This document shows positions 19,601-28,045 of a stretch of DNA of 64,000 nucleotides, piece after piece. How positions within the stretch are numbered: position 1 is the stretch's first letter; the number at the start of each line of letters is the position of its first letter. The DNA is from Bacteroidota bacterium (GTDB lineage Bacteria > Bacteroidota > Bacteroidia > Cytophagales > Cyclobacteriaceae). Under the pieces are notes generated by a model that searched no databases, had not been told where the DNA came from, and saw only the letters and a list, made by a program, of their open reading frames with translations. Position numbers and translations under genes: made by a program. Location of the stretch: the NCBI GenBank assembly GCA_947470895.1, contig CANIVF010000010.1, positions 23,005 through 87,004 on the forward strand, written 5' to 3'.

Positions 19601-20205
19601 TCAAGATCTCCATCACGGTCAAAATCAAAAAAAGCCGCTTGAACGGAATGGCCGGTGTCGGCCAGGCCGTATTCTTGTGCCTGATCAATAAATACATTGT
19701 TACCCAGGTTGATGTATAACTCATTGGCGCGCTTACGGGCATCTGAAAACGGGCCCGCATAGCAGACATAAATATCCATCAGGCTATCTTGATTGATATC
19801 GACTATAGATACCCCTGTTGCCCACTTTCCGCTGAATGTTATGCCAGCGTTGTCGGTAATATCTTCGAAATGAAGGTCTCCTTTATTGAGATAGAGTCGG
19901 TTTTTCGACATGTTGGCTGCAAAGAAAATATCGTTTAACCCATCGTTGTTAAAATCTCCAATGCCTACACCAGCTCCATTATAGAAATATTCAAACGTAA
20001 TTATATTTAGGTTTTCATCTTCGTTGAGTTGATTGGAAAATTCGATGCCAGTATATTCTGCAGGAAGTAATTCCATCAAACGAGGTTGTTCTTTTTGTGG
20101 AGAACAATAAAACAACAATCCGGATAGGAGGGATAAGAAGAAAACCAGAGCATGGTTTTTAGCGGATTGCGTTAAAAAGTACAATAGGAATGAGTTTATT
20201 TTCAT
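16648..20205 (-). CDS. Large FG-GAP/VCBS-repeat lipoprotein with ASPIC/UnbV domain (CRTAC1-like)
   Basis: A surface or periplasmic beta-propeller protein of about 1185 residues. Starting at 20205 gives a lipoprotein signal peptide (MKINSFLLYF... LLFYC); the frame is open to 20262. It holds two sets of FG-GAP/VCBS repeats with calcium-loop motifs such as DFNNDGLNDI, DFDRDGDLDV, DINRDSWPDV, DADGDQDQDL, DYDHDGDLDL and DFDKDGDTDY. Between them (about residues 540-620) is an ASPIC/UnbV domain: 'NRQGYGTKVLLY', 'YRGYQSTIEEGLHFGLGKK', 'ILIRWPDDKQQVLKNV', 'NQTIYISY'. Such proteins are abundant near SusC/SusD genes in Cytophagales and are thought to bind or process ligands at the surface, but a defined activity is lacking. 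Confidence 0.9.
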   Translation of the reverse strand: MKINSFLLYFLTQSAKNHALVFFLSLLSGLLFYCSPQKEQPRLMELLPAEYTGIEFSNQLNEDENLNIITFEYFYNGAGVGIGDFNNDGLNDIFFAANMSKNRLYLNKGDLHFEDITDNAGITFSGKWATGVSIVDINQDSLMDIYVCYAGPFSDARKRANELYINLGNNVFIDQAQEYGLADTGHSVQAAFFDFDRDGDLDVYILTNTTNQTGPNVIRPKQMKGEMINTDRLYRNNGNKTFTNISVEAGITIEGYGLGISICDINRDSWPDVYVTNDYLSNDLLYINNHDGTFTNRMSEYFKHTSYSAMGNDVSDFNNDGLLDIIAVDMLPPDNKRQKMMFGSINYDRYQSELQYGYTPQFMRNTLQLNVGESISGQPQFSEIGQLAGIEATDWSWSPLFADIDNDGWKDLLITNGYARDITNRDFANFKMQEFLQQGYNESVKKKLLKSIQSIEGAYLPIFALRNNGDYTFSDQSAYWGFTKPAYSTGAAYSDLDNDGDLDYVTNNINSPAFVFENHSNEILKNTFLKIMLNGSASNRQGYGTKVLLYTASDTVQYQENSPYRGYQSTIEEGLHFGLGKKNKVDSILIRWPDDKQQVLKNVKANQTIYISYYDAEPGTSNSINRNKNPDPLFVQVNKDRNIFYRHQETEYADFKILPLLPHKYSENGPGIAVADVNNDGLEDFFVGGAYNQSGQFFIQHKDGKFTSKQLMNKTKYEEDMGVLLFDADGDQDQDLYVVSGGNEFSAGSVYYQDRLYLNDGNGNFTYDALALPRFSSSGSCVIAADYDHDGDLDLFIGSRLVPQHYPQPGESYLLENRNGKFYDVTDQVAPGLRHIGLVTAALWTDTNNDNYEDLIVVGEWMPVTIFKNEHGKFAKPFAIANSSGWWNSIEGADFDKDGDTDYILGNLGLNTKYKTSARQPVSLYLDDYNHDGTQDPIMAYYIQGINRPAHSRDDLLQQITQFKKKYPSYKSYSEATIETLIAETNTHPTIFQIQTFQTSYLENRMQEEWQLSSLPTEAQFGPVFGIITDDYNGDGHTDIMLCGNSYATEVLTGRYDALKGLLLQGDGTGEFKPISTQQSGILIDGDAKGLAELIDVKGRELIIATQNNDSIKVFENAKTTFQFLPISHQDVMAIITYTNGKNSKHEFYFGSGYQSQSTRRLKISKDVKQVTIYKRQGNARTITF

Positions 20206-20302
20206 CGATGAAGTAATAGCACCGGACTTTAATGGGTGGAGGTAGCAGTTATTCGGTTTCAAATAGATATCAGATCTGTAACGTTAAAAAAAATCAGGAT
20301 GA

Positions 20303-23300
20303 TTACATGTTTCTCCTATACTGTCCACCTACTTCAAACAAGGCTCTCGTAATCTGCCCCAGCGAACACACTTTGGTCGCATTCATCAGATCAGTAAAAA
20401 TGTTTTTGTTTTGTATGGCCGATAGTCGCACTTTATCCAGTTCGATAGCAGCTTTTTCGCCTTGAAACTGATGAAGGTTGCGTAGCATCTTGATCTGGTA
20501 TTCTTTTTCTTCTGGGGTAGCACGAATAACTTCCTGCGGTAGAATGGTGGGTGATCCCTTCGAACTTAAGAATGTATTCACTCCGATAATTGGATATTCA
20601 CCGGTGTGCTTTCGTGTTTCATAATACAAACTCTCCTCTTGGATTTTTCCGCGTTGATACATCGTTTCCATCGCTCCTAATACGCCACCGCGCTCGGTGA
20701 TCCGATCGAATTCAGTAAGCACCGCATCTTCTACCAGCTCGGTAAGCTCTTCGATGATGAATGATCCTTGTGTTGGATTTTCATTTTTCGCTAAACCTAA
20801 TTCTTTGTTGATGATCAATTGAATGGCCATTGCCCTGCGCACACTTTCCTCTGTAGGCGTGGTGATTGCTTCATCATAGGCATTGGTATGCAATGAATTA
20901 CAATTATCATAAATCGCATACAAGGCTTGAAGTGTGGTGCGAATGTCGTTGAAGTCAATTTCCTGTGCGTGCAATGATCTTCCGGATGTTTGAATGTGAT
21001 ACTTCAACATCTGGCTGCGGGCATTGGCACGGTATTTATTCTTCATCGCCTTCGCCCAGATTCTTCTGGCTACGCGACCAATGACCGAATACTCAGGATC
21101 AATACCATTTGAAAAGAAGAAGGACAGGTTAGGAGCAAACTCATTGATGTCCATTCCGCGGCTCAAATAGTATTCCACGTAAGTAAAGCCATTGGACAAT
21201 GTGAAGGCAAGTTGGGTGATCGGGTTGGCTCCAGCTTCCGCAATATGATAACCAGAAATGGATACCGAATAAAAGTTTCTGATCTTTTGATCGATGAAGT
21301 ATTGCTGCACATCACCCATCAGCCGTAAAGCAAATTCGGTAGAGAAGATACAGGTATTCTGTGCCTGGTCTTCTTTTAAAATATCAGCTTGTACCGTACC
21401 ACGTACTTGTGATAATGTTTCGGCTTTTATTTTTTCATACACATCGTGTTGCAACACCTGATCTCCGGTTACACCCAGCAACATCAATCCAAGACCATCG
21501 TTACCCTTTGGAAGTGGCCCTTGATATGAGGGACGTTCAATTTCCTGATTTTTATAGATCTCGTTGATTTTGTTTTTTACTTCGGGTTCCAGTCCGTTTT
21601 GTTTGATGTATAATTCACACTGCTGATCAATGGCTGCGTTCATGAAATATCCCAACAGCATCGGTGCAGGACCATTGATCGTCATCGACACCGAAGTTTT
21701 CGGATCGATTAAGTTAAATCCGCTGTATAATTTCTTTGCATCATCTAGGCAGCAGATGCTCACACCTGAGTTACCAATCTTTCCATAAACATCAGGACGA
21801 TAATCAGGATCATTTCCGTAAAGTGTTACGGAATCAAACGCGGTTGATAGGCGCTTGGCGGGCATGGCCAAACTCACATAATGAAACCTCCGGTTTGTTC
21901 TTTCTGGTCCACCTTCACCGGCAAACATGCGGGTCGGATCTTCACCTTCACGCTTGAATGGATAGATGCCTGATGTATATGGAAATTCACCAGGCACGTT
22001 TTCCTGTAAGTTCCATTGCAGCAAATCGCCCCACGCCTCAAATTTGGGAAGTGCAATTTTTGGTATTTGTAAATGCGACAGTGACTCCGAGTGAGTTTGT
22101 ATTCCGAGTTCTTTATCGCGCACTTTAAATTTAAACAGAGGACCTTTGTATTGCGCTACTTTGTTGGGCCACTCTTCAAGTAGCTTCCAGTTTTTGGGAT
22201 CGAGATTGAGTTTCAATCGATCATATTCGGCTTGTAAAATTTTGGTGGTGCTGGCATTGTTGGCAAACAACTCCATGGTTTTTTGCATGGCGTATAATTG
22301 CTGCGCCACTTCTTTTTGCTCCATCACCCACGCATCATACTTTCTGTTGCCTTCCGAAATTTCGCTGAGATAACGTGTACGATGTGGTGGAATCACAAAC
22401 ACTTTCTCCGACATCTCGCGTGTGATCTCAAAGGTAGATTTCAGGTTGGTGTTGGTCTTTTCTACAATCTTATCCATCAGATGTTTGTAGAGTTGGTTCG
22501 TGCCGGGATCGTTGAACTGCGAAGCAATGGTTCCATAAACCGGCATATCTTCCACCTTCTTATCCCACAACTGATGATTGCGCTGATATTGTTTCTTCAC
22601 ATCGCGCAAAGCATCTAGGGCACCACGTTTGTCGAACTTGTTGAGTGCAATCACATCGGCAAAATCGAGCATGTCAATTTTTTCGAGTTGTGTAGCTGCA
22701 CCATATTCAGGTGTCATTACATAAAGCGACACATCACTGTGATCCAGAATTTCGGTATCACTTTGACCAATACCCGAAGTTTCAAGTATAATCGTATCAA
22801 AGCCAGCCGCCTTCATAACTTGTATCGCTTCTTTCACATAAGCCGACAAAGCAAGATTGGACTGACGCGTTGCCAGTGAGCGCATAAACACCCGCGCGTT
22901 GTTAATCGCATTCATGCGGATGCGATCGCCCAGCAAAGCACCACCGGTTTTTCTTTTCGATGGGTCAACGGAAACAATCCCTAATTTTTTATCCTTGAAG
23001 TCAATCAAAAAGCGTCTTACTATTTCATCCACCATCGAAGACTTTCCTGAACCACCCGTTCCCGTAATACCCAGCACCGGAATATTTGATGTTGCCGCCT
23101 TCTTATTAATTTCTTCAAAAATGTCTTTATGCTTATCGTAATAATTCTCAGCCCCTGAAATCAACTGAGCAATCTTCACATAATTGTCCACTGTCAATTG
23201 CCCATTGTCAATTCTCTCCCCAGTCGGATAATCACTCTTCTCCACCAAATCATTAATCATCCCCTGCAAACCCATCGCGCGACCGTCATCCGGTGAGTAA

Positions 23301-23713
23301 ATGCGCGTGATACCATAGTCCATCAGTTCTTTGATTTCTTCAGGAAGGATGACACCGCCACCACCACCAAAAATTTTAATATGACCGGCACCTTTTTCCT
23401 GCAGCAAGTCAAACATGTATTTGAAATATTCATTGTGCCCACCCTGGTAGCTCGTCATCGCAATAGCCTGGGCATCTTCCTGAATGGCGGTGTTCACCAC
23501 TTCTTCCACACTGCGGTCGTGGCCAAGATGGATCACTTCCACACCCGTTGCCTGAATGATTCTGCGCATGATGTTGATGGCAGCGTCATGTCCGTCAAAC
23601 AAACTGGCAGCAGTAACAATGCGGACTTTGTTTTTCGGCTTATAAGGGGCCGGTGCCTGATGGCCTCCCAGGGTAGTGTTTGCTATGGAGGTAGAAACGG
23701 TTTCGGTACTCAT
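20303..23713 (-). CDS. icmF: Fused isobutyryl-CoA mutase (B12 domain-GTPase chaperone-mutase)
   Basis: Interconverts isobutyryl-CoA and butyryl-CoA using adenosylcobalamin; the fused G-protein protects and reloads the cofactor. Domain order in 1136 residues is diagnostic of IcmF: B12-binding domain (about 28-160) with '[16 protein letters not shown]' carrying the cobalt-ligand His 42 and '[11 protein letters not shown]'; a MeaB/ArgK-type GTPase (about 205-470) with P-loop '[12 protein letters not shown]' (Lys 224), 'ETSGIGQSD' and '[12 protein letters not shown]'; then the mutase TIM barrel with '[16 protein letters not shown]', '[16 protein letters not shown]' and '[14 protein letters not shown]'. 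The linker near residues 167-178 ([10 protein letters not shown]) is coded by a 14-bp tandem repeat (see the separate entry). Methylmalonyl-CoA mutase activity is the main alternative, but the fusion order argues for IcmF. Confidence 0.94.
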   Translation of the reverse strand: MSTETVSTSIANTTLGGHQAPAPYKPKNKVRIVTAASLFDGHDAAINIMRRIIQATGVEVIHLGHDRSVEEVVNTAIQEDAQAIAMTSYQGGHNEYFKYMFDLLQEKGAGHIKIFGGGGGVILPEEIKELMDYGITRIYSPDDGRAMGLQGMINDLVEKSDYPTGERIDNGQLTVDNYVKIAQLISGAENYYDKHKDIFEEINKKAATSNIPVLGITGTGGSGKSSMVDEIVRRFLIDFKDKKLGIVSVDPSKRKTGGALLGDRIRMNAINNARVFMRSLATRQSNLALSAYVKEAIQVMKAAGFDTIILETSGIGQSDTEILDHSDVSLYVMTPEYGAATQLEKIDMLDFADVIALNKFDKRGALDALRDVKKQYQRNHQLWDKKVEDMPVYGTIASQFNDPGTNQLYKHLMDKIVEKTNTNLKSTFEITREMSEKVFVIPPHRTRYLSEISEGNRKYDAWVMEQKEVAQQLYAMQKTMELFANNASTTKILQAEYDRLKLNLDPKNWKLLEEWPNKVAQYKGPLFKFKVRDKELGIQTHSESLSHLQIPKIALPKFEAWGDLLQWNLQENVPGEFPYTSGIYPFKREGEDPTRMFAGEGGPERTNRRFHYVSLAMPAKRLSTAFDSVTLYGNDPDYRPDVYGKIGNSGVSICCLDDAKKLYSGFNLIDPKTSVSMTINGPAPMLLGYFMNAAIDQQCELYIKQNGLEPEVKNKINEIYKNQEIERPSYQGPLPKGNDGLGLMLLGVTGDQVLQHDVYEKIKAETLSQVRGTVQADILKEDQAQNTCIFSTEFALRLMGDVQQYFIDQKIRNFYSVSISGYHIAEAGANPITQLAFTLSNGFTYVEYYLSRGMDINEFAPNLSFFFSNGIDPEYSVIGRVARRIWAKAMKNKYRANARSQMLKYHIQTSGRSLHAQEIDFNDIRTTLQALYAIYDNCNSLHTNAYDEAITTPTEESVRRAMAIQLIINKELGLAKNENPTQGSFIIEELTELVEDAVLTEFDRITERGGVLGAMETMYQRGKIQEESLYYETRKHTGEYPIIGVNTFLSSKGSPTILPQEVIRATPEEKEYQIKMLRNLHQFQGEKAAIELDKVRLSAIQNKNIFTDLMNATKVCSLGQITRALFEVGGQYRRNM
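23182..23213. repeat. Short dispersed-type repeat inside icmF
   Basis: On the minus strand the 14-mers AATTGACAATGGGC and AATTGACAGTGGAC stand head to tail and are followed by AATT. The sequence is of the 'ACAATTGACAATGG' type seen scattered through many Bacteroidota genomes. It is read in frame as [10 protein letters not shown] in the linker between the B12 and GTPase domains of icmF. No second copy is visible in this window. Confidence 0.6.
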
Positions 23714-23733
23714 GAGAATGATTTAAACAGGCT

Positions 23734-23741
23734 CAAAAATA
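23734..23741 (-). promoter_or_regulatory. Candidate -7 box for icmF
   Basis: Minus-strand TATTTTTG matches TAnnTTTG and lies about 20 bp before the icmF ATG. The -33 region has no clear TTG, so support is modest. A short leader would leave no room for a cobalamin riboswitch. Confidence 0.35.
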
Positions 23742-23887
23742 CAGATAAAAAGGTTAAGCTAACAGATGGTAGCCTTCTTAAAATGAATTTATTAGGTAGC
23801 GCTTTGCCATGGTTAGTTTTAACTTAACGTCACCTTTGCAGGACACCTTCCGTTAAACTTTCATTTACCAAAGAAATTTGACTACCA

Positions 23888-24280
23888 ATGAAAAGACGTA
23901 TTACCGAAAAATTTGCCACCAATGCTTTACTCATCATTTTTATTTTGGTGATGGTATTTCATGCGCTGGTCTTAATTGGCATTGTCCCATTTGAGATGGT
24001 GTGGGGTGGACGATTGGAAAGTAAAGAGGATATGATTCCTTTTGAAATTACTTCCATCGCGTTGAATTCGGTCATGCTGGGTATTGTGATGATGCAGGCA
24101 GGCTTATTGAAAGTGAATGTAAAGCCCATCGTGTTAAAGGTTGCTTTCTGGTGCATGTTTCTGCTCTTCGCCATCAATACGGTCGGAAATATTTTTTCAA
24201 ACAATGAGCTGGAGCGATTGATCTTTACACCTTTGACACTTTTACTTGCTGTATTCAGTTTACTTTTAGCGATTAAGTAA
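23888..24280 (+). CDS. Four-helix membrane protein, unknown function
   Basis: A 130-residue integral membrane protein with four hydrophobic segments (about residues 13-35, 48-72, 79-99 and 106-128) and an amphipathic basic N-terminus (MKRRITEKF). No family motif is recognised; the layout is like small DoxX-like or DUF-type membrane proteins. Its stop codon overlaps the start of the Crp/Fnr regulator gene by one base (TAATG), so the two are translationally coupled. The regulator may control, or respond to, this membrane protein, which is an inference from coupling only. Confidence 0.7.
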   Translation: MKRRITEKFATNALLIIFILVMVFHALVLIGIVPFEMVWGGRLESKEDMIPFEITSIALNSVMLGIVMMQAGLLKVNVKPIVLKVAFWCMFLLFAINTVGNIFSNNELERLIFTPLTLLLAVFSLLLAIK

Positions 24281-24897
24281 TGATCAGAAAACAAAAACCG
24301 AAGTTGCCAGCGATCTTGAAGTATGATTTAATCTTAGCGAACGTAGGCAAGCACATCACCCTGGATGAAAAAGAAATTTCATTTTTTACTTCCTTATTAA
24401 AGGAGAAGCATATTGATAAAAAAGATTTTGTTTTGAAAGAAGGTCAACTTTGTCAATACATCAGCTTTGTGAATAGCGGTTTATTACGAGCGTACTACCT
24501 CGACAAAGAAGACAAAGAATCTACCATCATGTTCGCTGTCGCGGATTGGTGGATCACCGACATGTATTGCTACATCAATCGTAAGCCAGCCATGCTCACT
24601 ATTCAGGCGGTAGAAGATAGTCAAATCTTAAATCTCAAAAAAGATGATCTCGAAAAGCTGTATGTAGAGGTACCGAAGTTTGAAAAGTTTTTCCGCATCA
24701 TCATGCAGAATGCGTACATCCGCGAGCAATTGCGCATCATACAGAACTTATCGCTTTCTGCCGAAGAACGCTATCATCAGTTTCTTACTAAATATCCGCA
24801 GGTTGCTAAGCAAGTCACTCAAAAACAGATTGCTTCTTACCTCGGAGTCACTCCTGAGTTTCTAAGTGCGCTGCGTGCAAATAAAAGTAAGCGCTGA
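24280..24897 (+). CDS. Crp/Fnr-family transcriptional regulator
   Basis: A 205-residue cytoplasmic regulator. The N-terminal cyclic-nucleotide-binding-type beta roll (about 25-125) includes 'KDFVLKEGQLCQYISFVNSG' and 'ADWWITDMYCYINRKPAMLT'; a long dimer helix follows, then a helix-turn-helix (about 170-203, 'VTQKQIASYLGVTPEFLSAL'). The phosphate-binding R-x-[ST] cassette of true cAMP receptors is not evident, as is usual for this Bacteroidota subgroup, so the effector is unknown. There are no Fe-S cysteines of the FNR type. It is coupled to the upstream membrane protein gene. Confidence 0.9.
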   Translation: MIRKQKPKLPAILKYDLILANVGKHITLDEKEISFFTSLLKEKHIDKKDFVLKEGQLCQYISFVNSGLLRAYYLDKEDKESTIMFAVADWWITDMYCYINRKPAMLTIQAVEDSQILNLKKDDLEKLYVEVPKFEKFFRIIMQNAYIREQLRIIQNLSLSAEERYHQFLTKYPQVAKQVTQKQIASYLGVTPEFLSALRANKSKR

Positions 24898-24963
24898 TTT
24901 CTTAAGGTACATTAATTTTCTTTTGATCAGCTTCTTCGTCCTTTGTAAAAAAACAAAACAACT

Positions 24964-25332
24964 ATGCTTATACTCATTGCAGGTCCGTATCGCAGTGGCA
25001 CGAACGATGATCCGATTTTAATTCAACAAAACATGGATCGACTGGAGTCAGTCGCATTGCCACTCTTTCGCATGGGTCATATTCCTATGATTGGTGAGTG
25101 GGTGGCGTTGCCCTTGCTTCAGCTTGCTGGCTCAAAGAAACCGGGCGATGCAGCCTTCGAGGAAATTCAATATCCTGTGGCACATAGATTATTGACGAAA
25201 TGTGACGCTGTACTTCGGTTGGAAGGCGCATCAACAGGGGCTGATGAAGATGTGCGAATTGCTCTGGAAAGAGGATTGAAAGTATACTATCGGTTGGAGG
25301 ATGTGCCTCGGGCCGATACTCTTCCATACTGA
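24964..25332 (+). CDS. DUF4406 / nucleoside 2-deoxyribosyltransferase-like protein
   Basis: A 122-residue cytoplasmic protein of the small Rossmann-like fold shared with nucleoside deoxyribosyltransferases and DUF4406. Typical features are the opening 'LILIAGPYRSGTNDDP' strand-loop, the central 'HIPMIGEWVALPLL' and the 'CDAVLRLEGASTGADEDVRI' region in which Asp/Glu residues would face a nucleoside, then 'ALERGLKVYY'. Substrate and role are unknown. It appears to be a single gene with gaps of about 66 and 97 bp on either side. Confidence 0.75.
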   Translation: MLILIAGPYRSGTNDDPILIQQNMDRLESVALPLFRMGHIPMIGEWVALPLLQLAGSKKPGDAAFEEIQYPVAHRLLTKCDAVLRLEGASTGADEDVRIALERGLKVYYRLEDVPRADTLPY

Positions 25333-25429
25333 CAACCAATCAAGGATTAATTTGATGATCTTATAAAATAACCAAAGTCAGGTTATCACAGCAAAGTTCT
25401 TTTTGCTAACTTTTCATAAACCTACGCCT

Positions 25430-27001
25430 ATGAAAAGCAGCCGATTCCATTTTTATTATTCATCGTTCATCATTTTTTGTCTCATTTTGTTTCTATCGGG
25501 TTGCCAAAGCACCAATAAAGAGGAGAGTAAGGATGAGTTGCGTGCTAAACTGATCGAGCGCGCTAAGAAATTGGAACTTGGCACAGTGTATAATGCTCCA
25601 CCGGGTGAGGCGCTATCCCATCACACCGCGGGTTTTGCAAAGATCATGTGTTCGGCTGTTTTTGTTACAGGCTTACAGCCTGAGTTTGCGGCAGAGCATG
25701 TCGGATACTTTACAAGCCCTTATGCGGAGCGCGCTAAAGTGGGTAAGCCTGTTGTTGATTACGAAAAAAAATCTGTTTCCATCACATTACCCAACGGTGT
25801 AATCCGAACCGCAGTTTATACCGGAGACCAAGGGTGTGTATGCCTGACGGAAGGCGTTGACTCGTTATATTTTAAACCTGTAAAAGTTGCCCGTAATCTT
25901 CCTGATGCCAATACAACGCCATGGCCCATGGGTGATGTGTTAGGTAATGAACCGGCTCCATCCGAAGTGGATATGGATAAAGTAAAGCAAGCCGTGAATG
26001 CTGCCTTTGAGCCTGCCGATGCATTGACTGCAGCCTTTGTGGTTACCTATAAAGGAAAGATTATTGGGGAACGCTATGCAGATGGAATCACTAAAGATAC
26101 GCCACTGGAAAGTTGGTCGATGGGTAAAAGTGTTTCGGCTACCTTATTGGGTACACTGATCAATAAGGGTGTGTATACCTTGGACCAACCAGCGCCATTT
26201 CCGCAATGGCAGGGTGAAGGTGATCAACGTGCCAAGATCAAAATCATGGATATCCTGCACATGTCAAGTGGATTGTTTTGTCGTGCGCCACAAGATCCGG
26301 GTTATGATCCATCGCTCGGTTATCCCGATCATTTATATTTATACACCGGTGGAGTAAACTCGTTCGAATATGCAGCGTCATTGCCGCAGCAGTGGCTTCC
26401 CAACACGGTCGGTCGATATAGAAATATAGACCCAGTTCTCACGAATTACCTTGTGCGGTTAGGTGTGGAAGGAAGGGGCGAGGTTTATCATACCTATCCG
26501 CAGCGCGCGCTCTTTGATAAGATTGGTGTACGTAGCATGATCATGGAAACGGATCCTTATGGAAATTTCTTAACACAAGGATATGAATTTGCATCAGGAA
26601 GAGATTGGGCGCGGTTAGGAAATTTATATTTGCAGGATGGTGTTTGGAATGGCGAACGTATTTTGCCGGAAGGCTTTACAAAATTTGTAAGTACGCTGGC
26701 TCCTGCCTGGATTGAAGATGGACGACCCATCTATGGTGGATTGTTTTGGATCAATGGAGATGGCGCGCGTCCGATTCCAAAAGACGCGTATATGATGCTG
26801 GGTGCCGGTGGTCAATCCACAACGATCATCCCTTCTCATGATTTGGTCATTGTTCGCCTTGGTCATTACAAAGGATCCAAGGCTGGTGGCGAGGCCCTTG
26901 ATAAGTCGTATGCATTGTTGATGGAGGCTATACCTTCAACCGCTAAATGGAAATCTATTGCATGGAATAAAAAGTCAAACTATCTTACAAGGCATAATTA
27001 A
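25430..27001 (+). CDS. Serine hydrolase lipoprotein, class C beta-lactamase family
   Basis: A secreted penicillin-binding-protein-fold hydrolase of about 523 residues. ATG 25430 gives a lipoprotein signal (MKSSRFHFYYSSFIIFCLIL...LSGC); an ATG 27 bp upstream is in frame but adds nothing useful. The catalytic SxxK is in 'ESWSMGKSVSATLLG' (near residue 230), and the Tyr-x-Asn motif in 'GRYRNIDPVLTNYL'. The family includes 6-aminohexanoate-dimer hydrolase-like and esterase-like enzymes, and substrates are rarely predictable. It is followed after 7 bp by the PhyH gene, suggesting one transcript. The 160-residue stretch before the domain is not assigned. Confidence 0.85.
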   Translation: MKSSRFHFYYSSFIIFCLILFLSGCQSTNKEESKDELRAKLIERAKKLELGTVYNAPPGEALSHHTAGFAKIMCSAVFVTGLQPEFAAEHVGYFTSPYAERAKVGKPVVDYEKKSVSITLPNGVIRTAVYTGDQGCVCLTEGVDSLYFKPVKVARNLPDANTTPWPMGDVLGNEPAPSEVDMDKVKQAVNAAFEPADALTAAFVVTYKGKIIGERYADGITKDTPLESWSMGKSVSATLLGTLINKGVYTLDQPAPFPQWQGEGDQRAKIKIMDILHMSSGLFCRAPQDPGYDPSLGYPDHLYLYTGGVNSFEYAASLPQQWLPNTVGRYRNIDPVLTNYLVRLGVEGRGEVYHTYPQRALFDKIGVRSMIMETDPYGNFLTQGYEFASGRDWARLGNLYLQDGVWNGERILPEGFTKFVSTLAPAWIEDGRPIYGGLFWINGDGARPIPKDAYMMLGAGGQSTTIIPSHDLVIVRLGHYKGSKAGGEALDKSYALLMEAIPSTAKWKSIAWNKKSNYLTRHN

Positions 27002-27008
27002 TACTACC

Positions 27009-27830
27009 ATGCTTACGAAAAACATGCAGGATATTTTAGACGAACCATTTCAGATCACGCCTGATCAAATCAGCTTATTTAGAAAGAATGCATTTATCAA
27101 AATCAAAAATGTATTATCTCCTGAAGTAGTTCACTACATGAACGAAACCATTTCGGCAGAGGTGAAGCGATTGAATACACAACATCTTCCTATGGAGCAG
27201 CGTGATACCTATGGTAAAGCTTTCCTCCAGATTTTTAATTTATGGACAAAATCCGAAGCCGTTAAAGAAATTGTATTTGGCAAACGACTTGCTAAAATAG
27301 CTTCTGACTTATTAGGTGTTGATGGTGTACGCATGTATCACGATCAGGCTTTATTTAAAGAGCCTAGTGGCGGCCATACTCCCTGGCATGCCGATCAATA
27401 TTATTGGCCATTGAGTTCTGATAAAACGGTAACCGTTTGGATACCATTGCAGAAGACTGGCCTTGAATTGGGTCCTTTGGAATTTAGTGCTGGTAGTCAT
27501 CAATTAACAGAAGGAAGAAATCTGAAGATCAGTGATGAAAGTGAAAAAGAACTACAAAAGAAATTAACATTACGCGATTTTCAGCAAGTGGTTCAACCCT
27601 TTGATATTGGTGAAGTAAGTTTCCACAGCGGTTGGATTTTTCACCGTGCTGGTCCTAATAAAACAGATGCCATGCGCAGGGTGATGACGGTGATCTACAT
27701 GGACAAAGACATGCGCTTGAAAGAGCCCATCAATGATAACCAAATTGCCGATTGGGAAACTTGGTGCCCTGGCGTAAAGATTGGTGATGTGATTGATAGT
27801 CCGCTCAATCCCATTCTCTACTCTAAATAG
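27009..27830 (+). CDS. Phytanoyl-CoA dioxygenase (PhyH) family protein
   Basis: A 273-residue Fe(II)/2-oxoglutarate-dependent oxygenase. The metal triad is visible as HxD in 'GHTPWHADQYYW' and the distal His in 'EVSFHSGWIFHRAGPNKT', followed by the Arg that binds 2-oxoglutarate (DAMRRVMTVIYMD). Bacterial PhyH proteins hydroxylate varied small molecules, and the substrate here is unknown. ATG 27009, just after the stop of the serine hydrolase, is chosen over the upstream ATG 26958 that would overlap that gene by 44 bases. Confidence 0.88.
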   Translation: MLTKNMQDILDEPFQITPDQISLFRKNAFIKIKNVLSPEVVHYMNETISAEVKRLNTQHLPMEQRDTYGKAFLQIFNLWTKSEAVKEIVFGKRLAKIASDLLGVDGVRMYHDQALFKEPSGGHTPWHADQYYWPLSSDKTVTVWIPLQKTGLELGPLEFSAGSHQLTEGRNLKISDESEKELQKKLTLRDFQQVVQPFDIGEVSFHSGWIFHRAGPNKTDAMRRVMTVIYMDKDMRLKEPINDNQIADWETWCPGVKIGDVIDSPLNPILYSK

Positions 27831-28045
27831 AATATTTCATTCGAAACGATTTATTCTCTTCAGTCGAAGTCTTCCAAACTAGATTTTAGAAGAATCAATT
27901 TCCCTTTAATGCAGGAAGTGATGATGGGACGGAATTTGTGAAATGAAATTTCATTTTTTTTAATTCAGATCTCCATATAAATTGTATTGTATGAGGCATT
28001 CGTATTTGCTACATTTCAATTCAGTATGCTCATCACATTAAGCAG

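Noticed and set aside
23714..23887. A cobalamin riboswitch before icmF
   Set aside because: The space is short, has a promoter-like box about 20 bp from the ATG, and I see no B12-box-like sequence.
26958..27008. Earlier ATG for the PhyH gene
   Set aside because: It would overlap the serine hydrolase by 44 bases and add 17 residues with no family similarity; ATG 27009 fits better.
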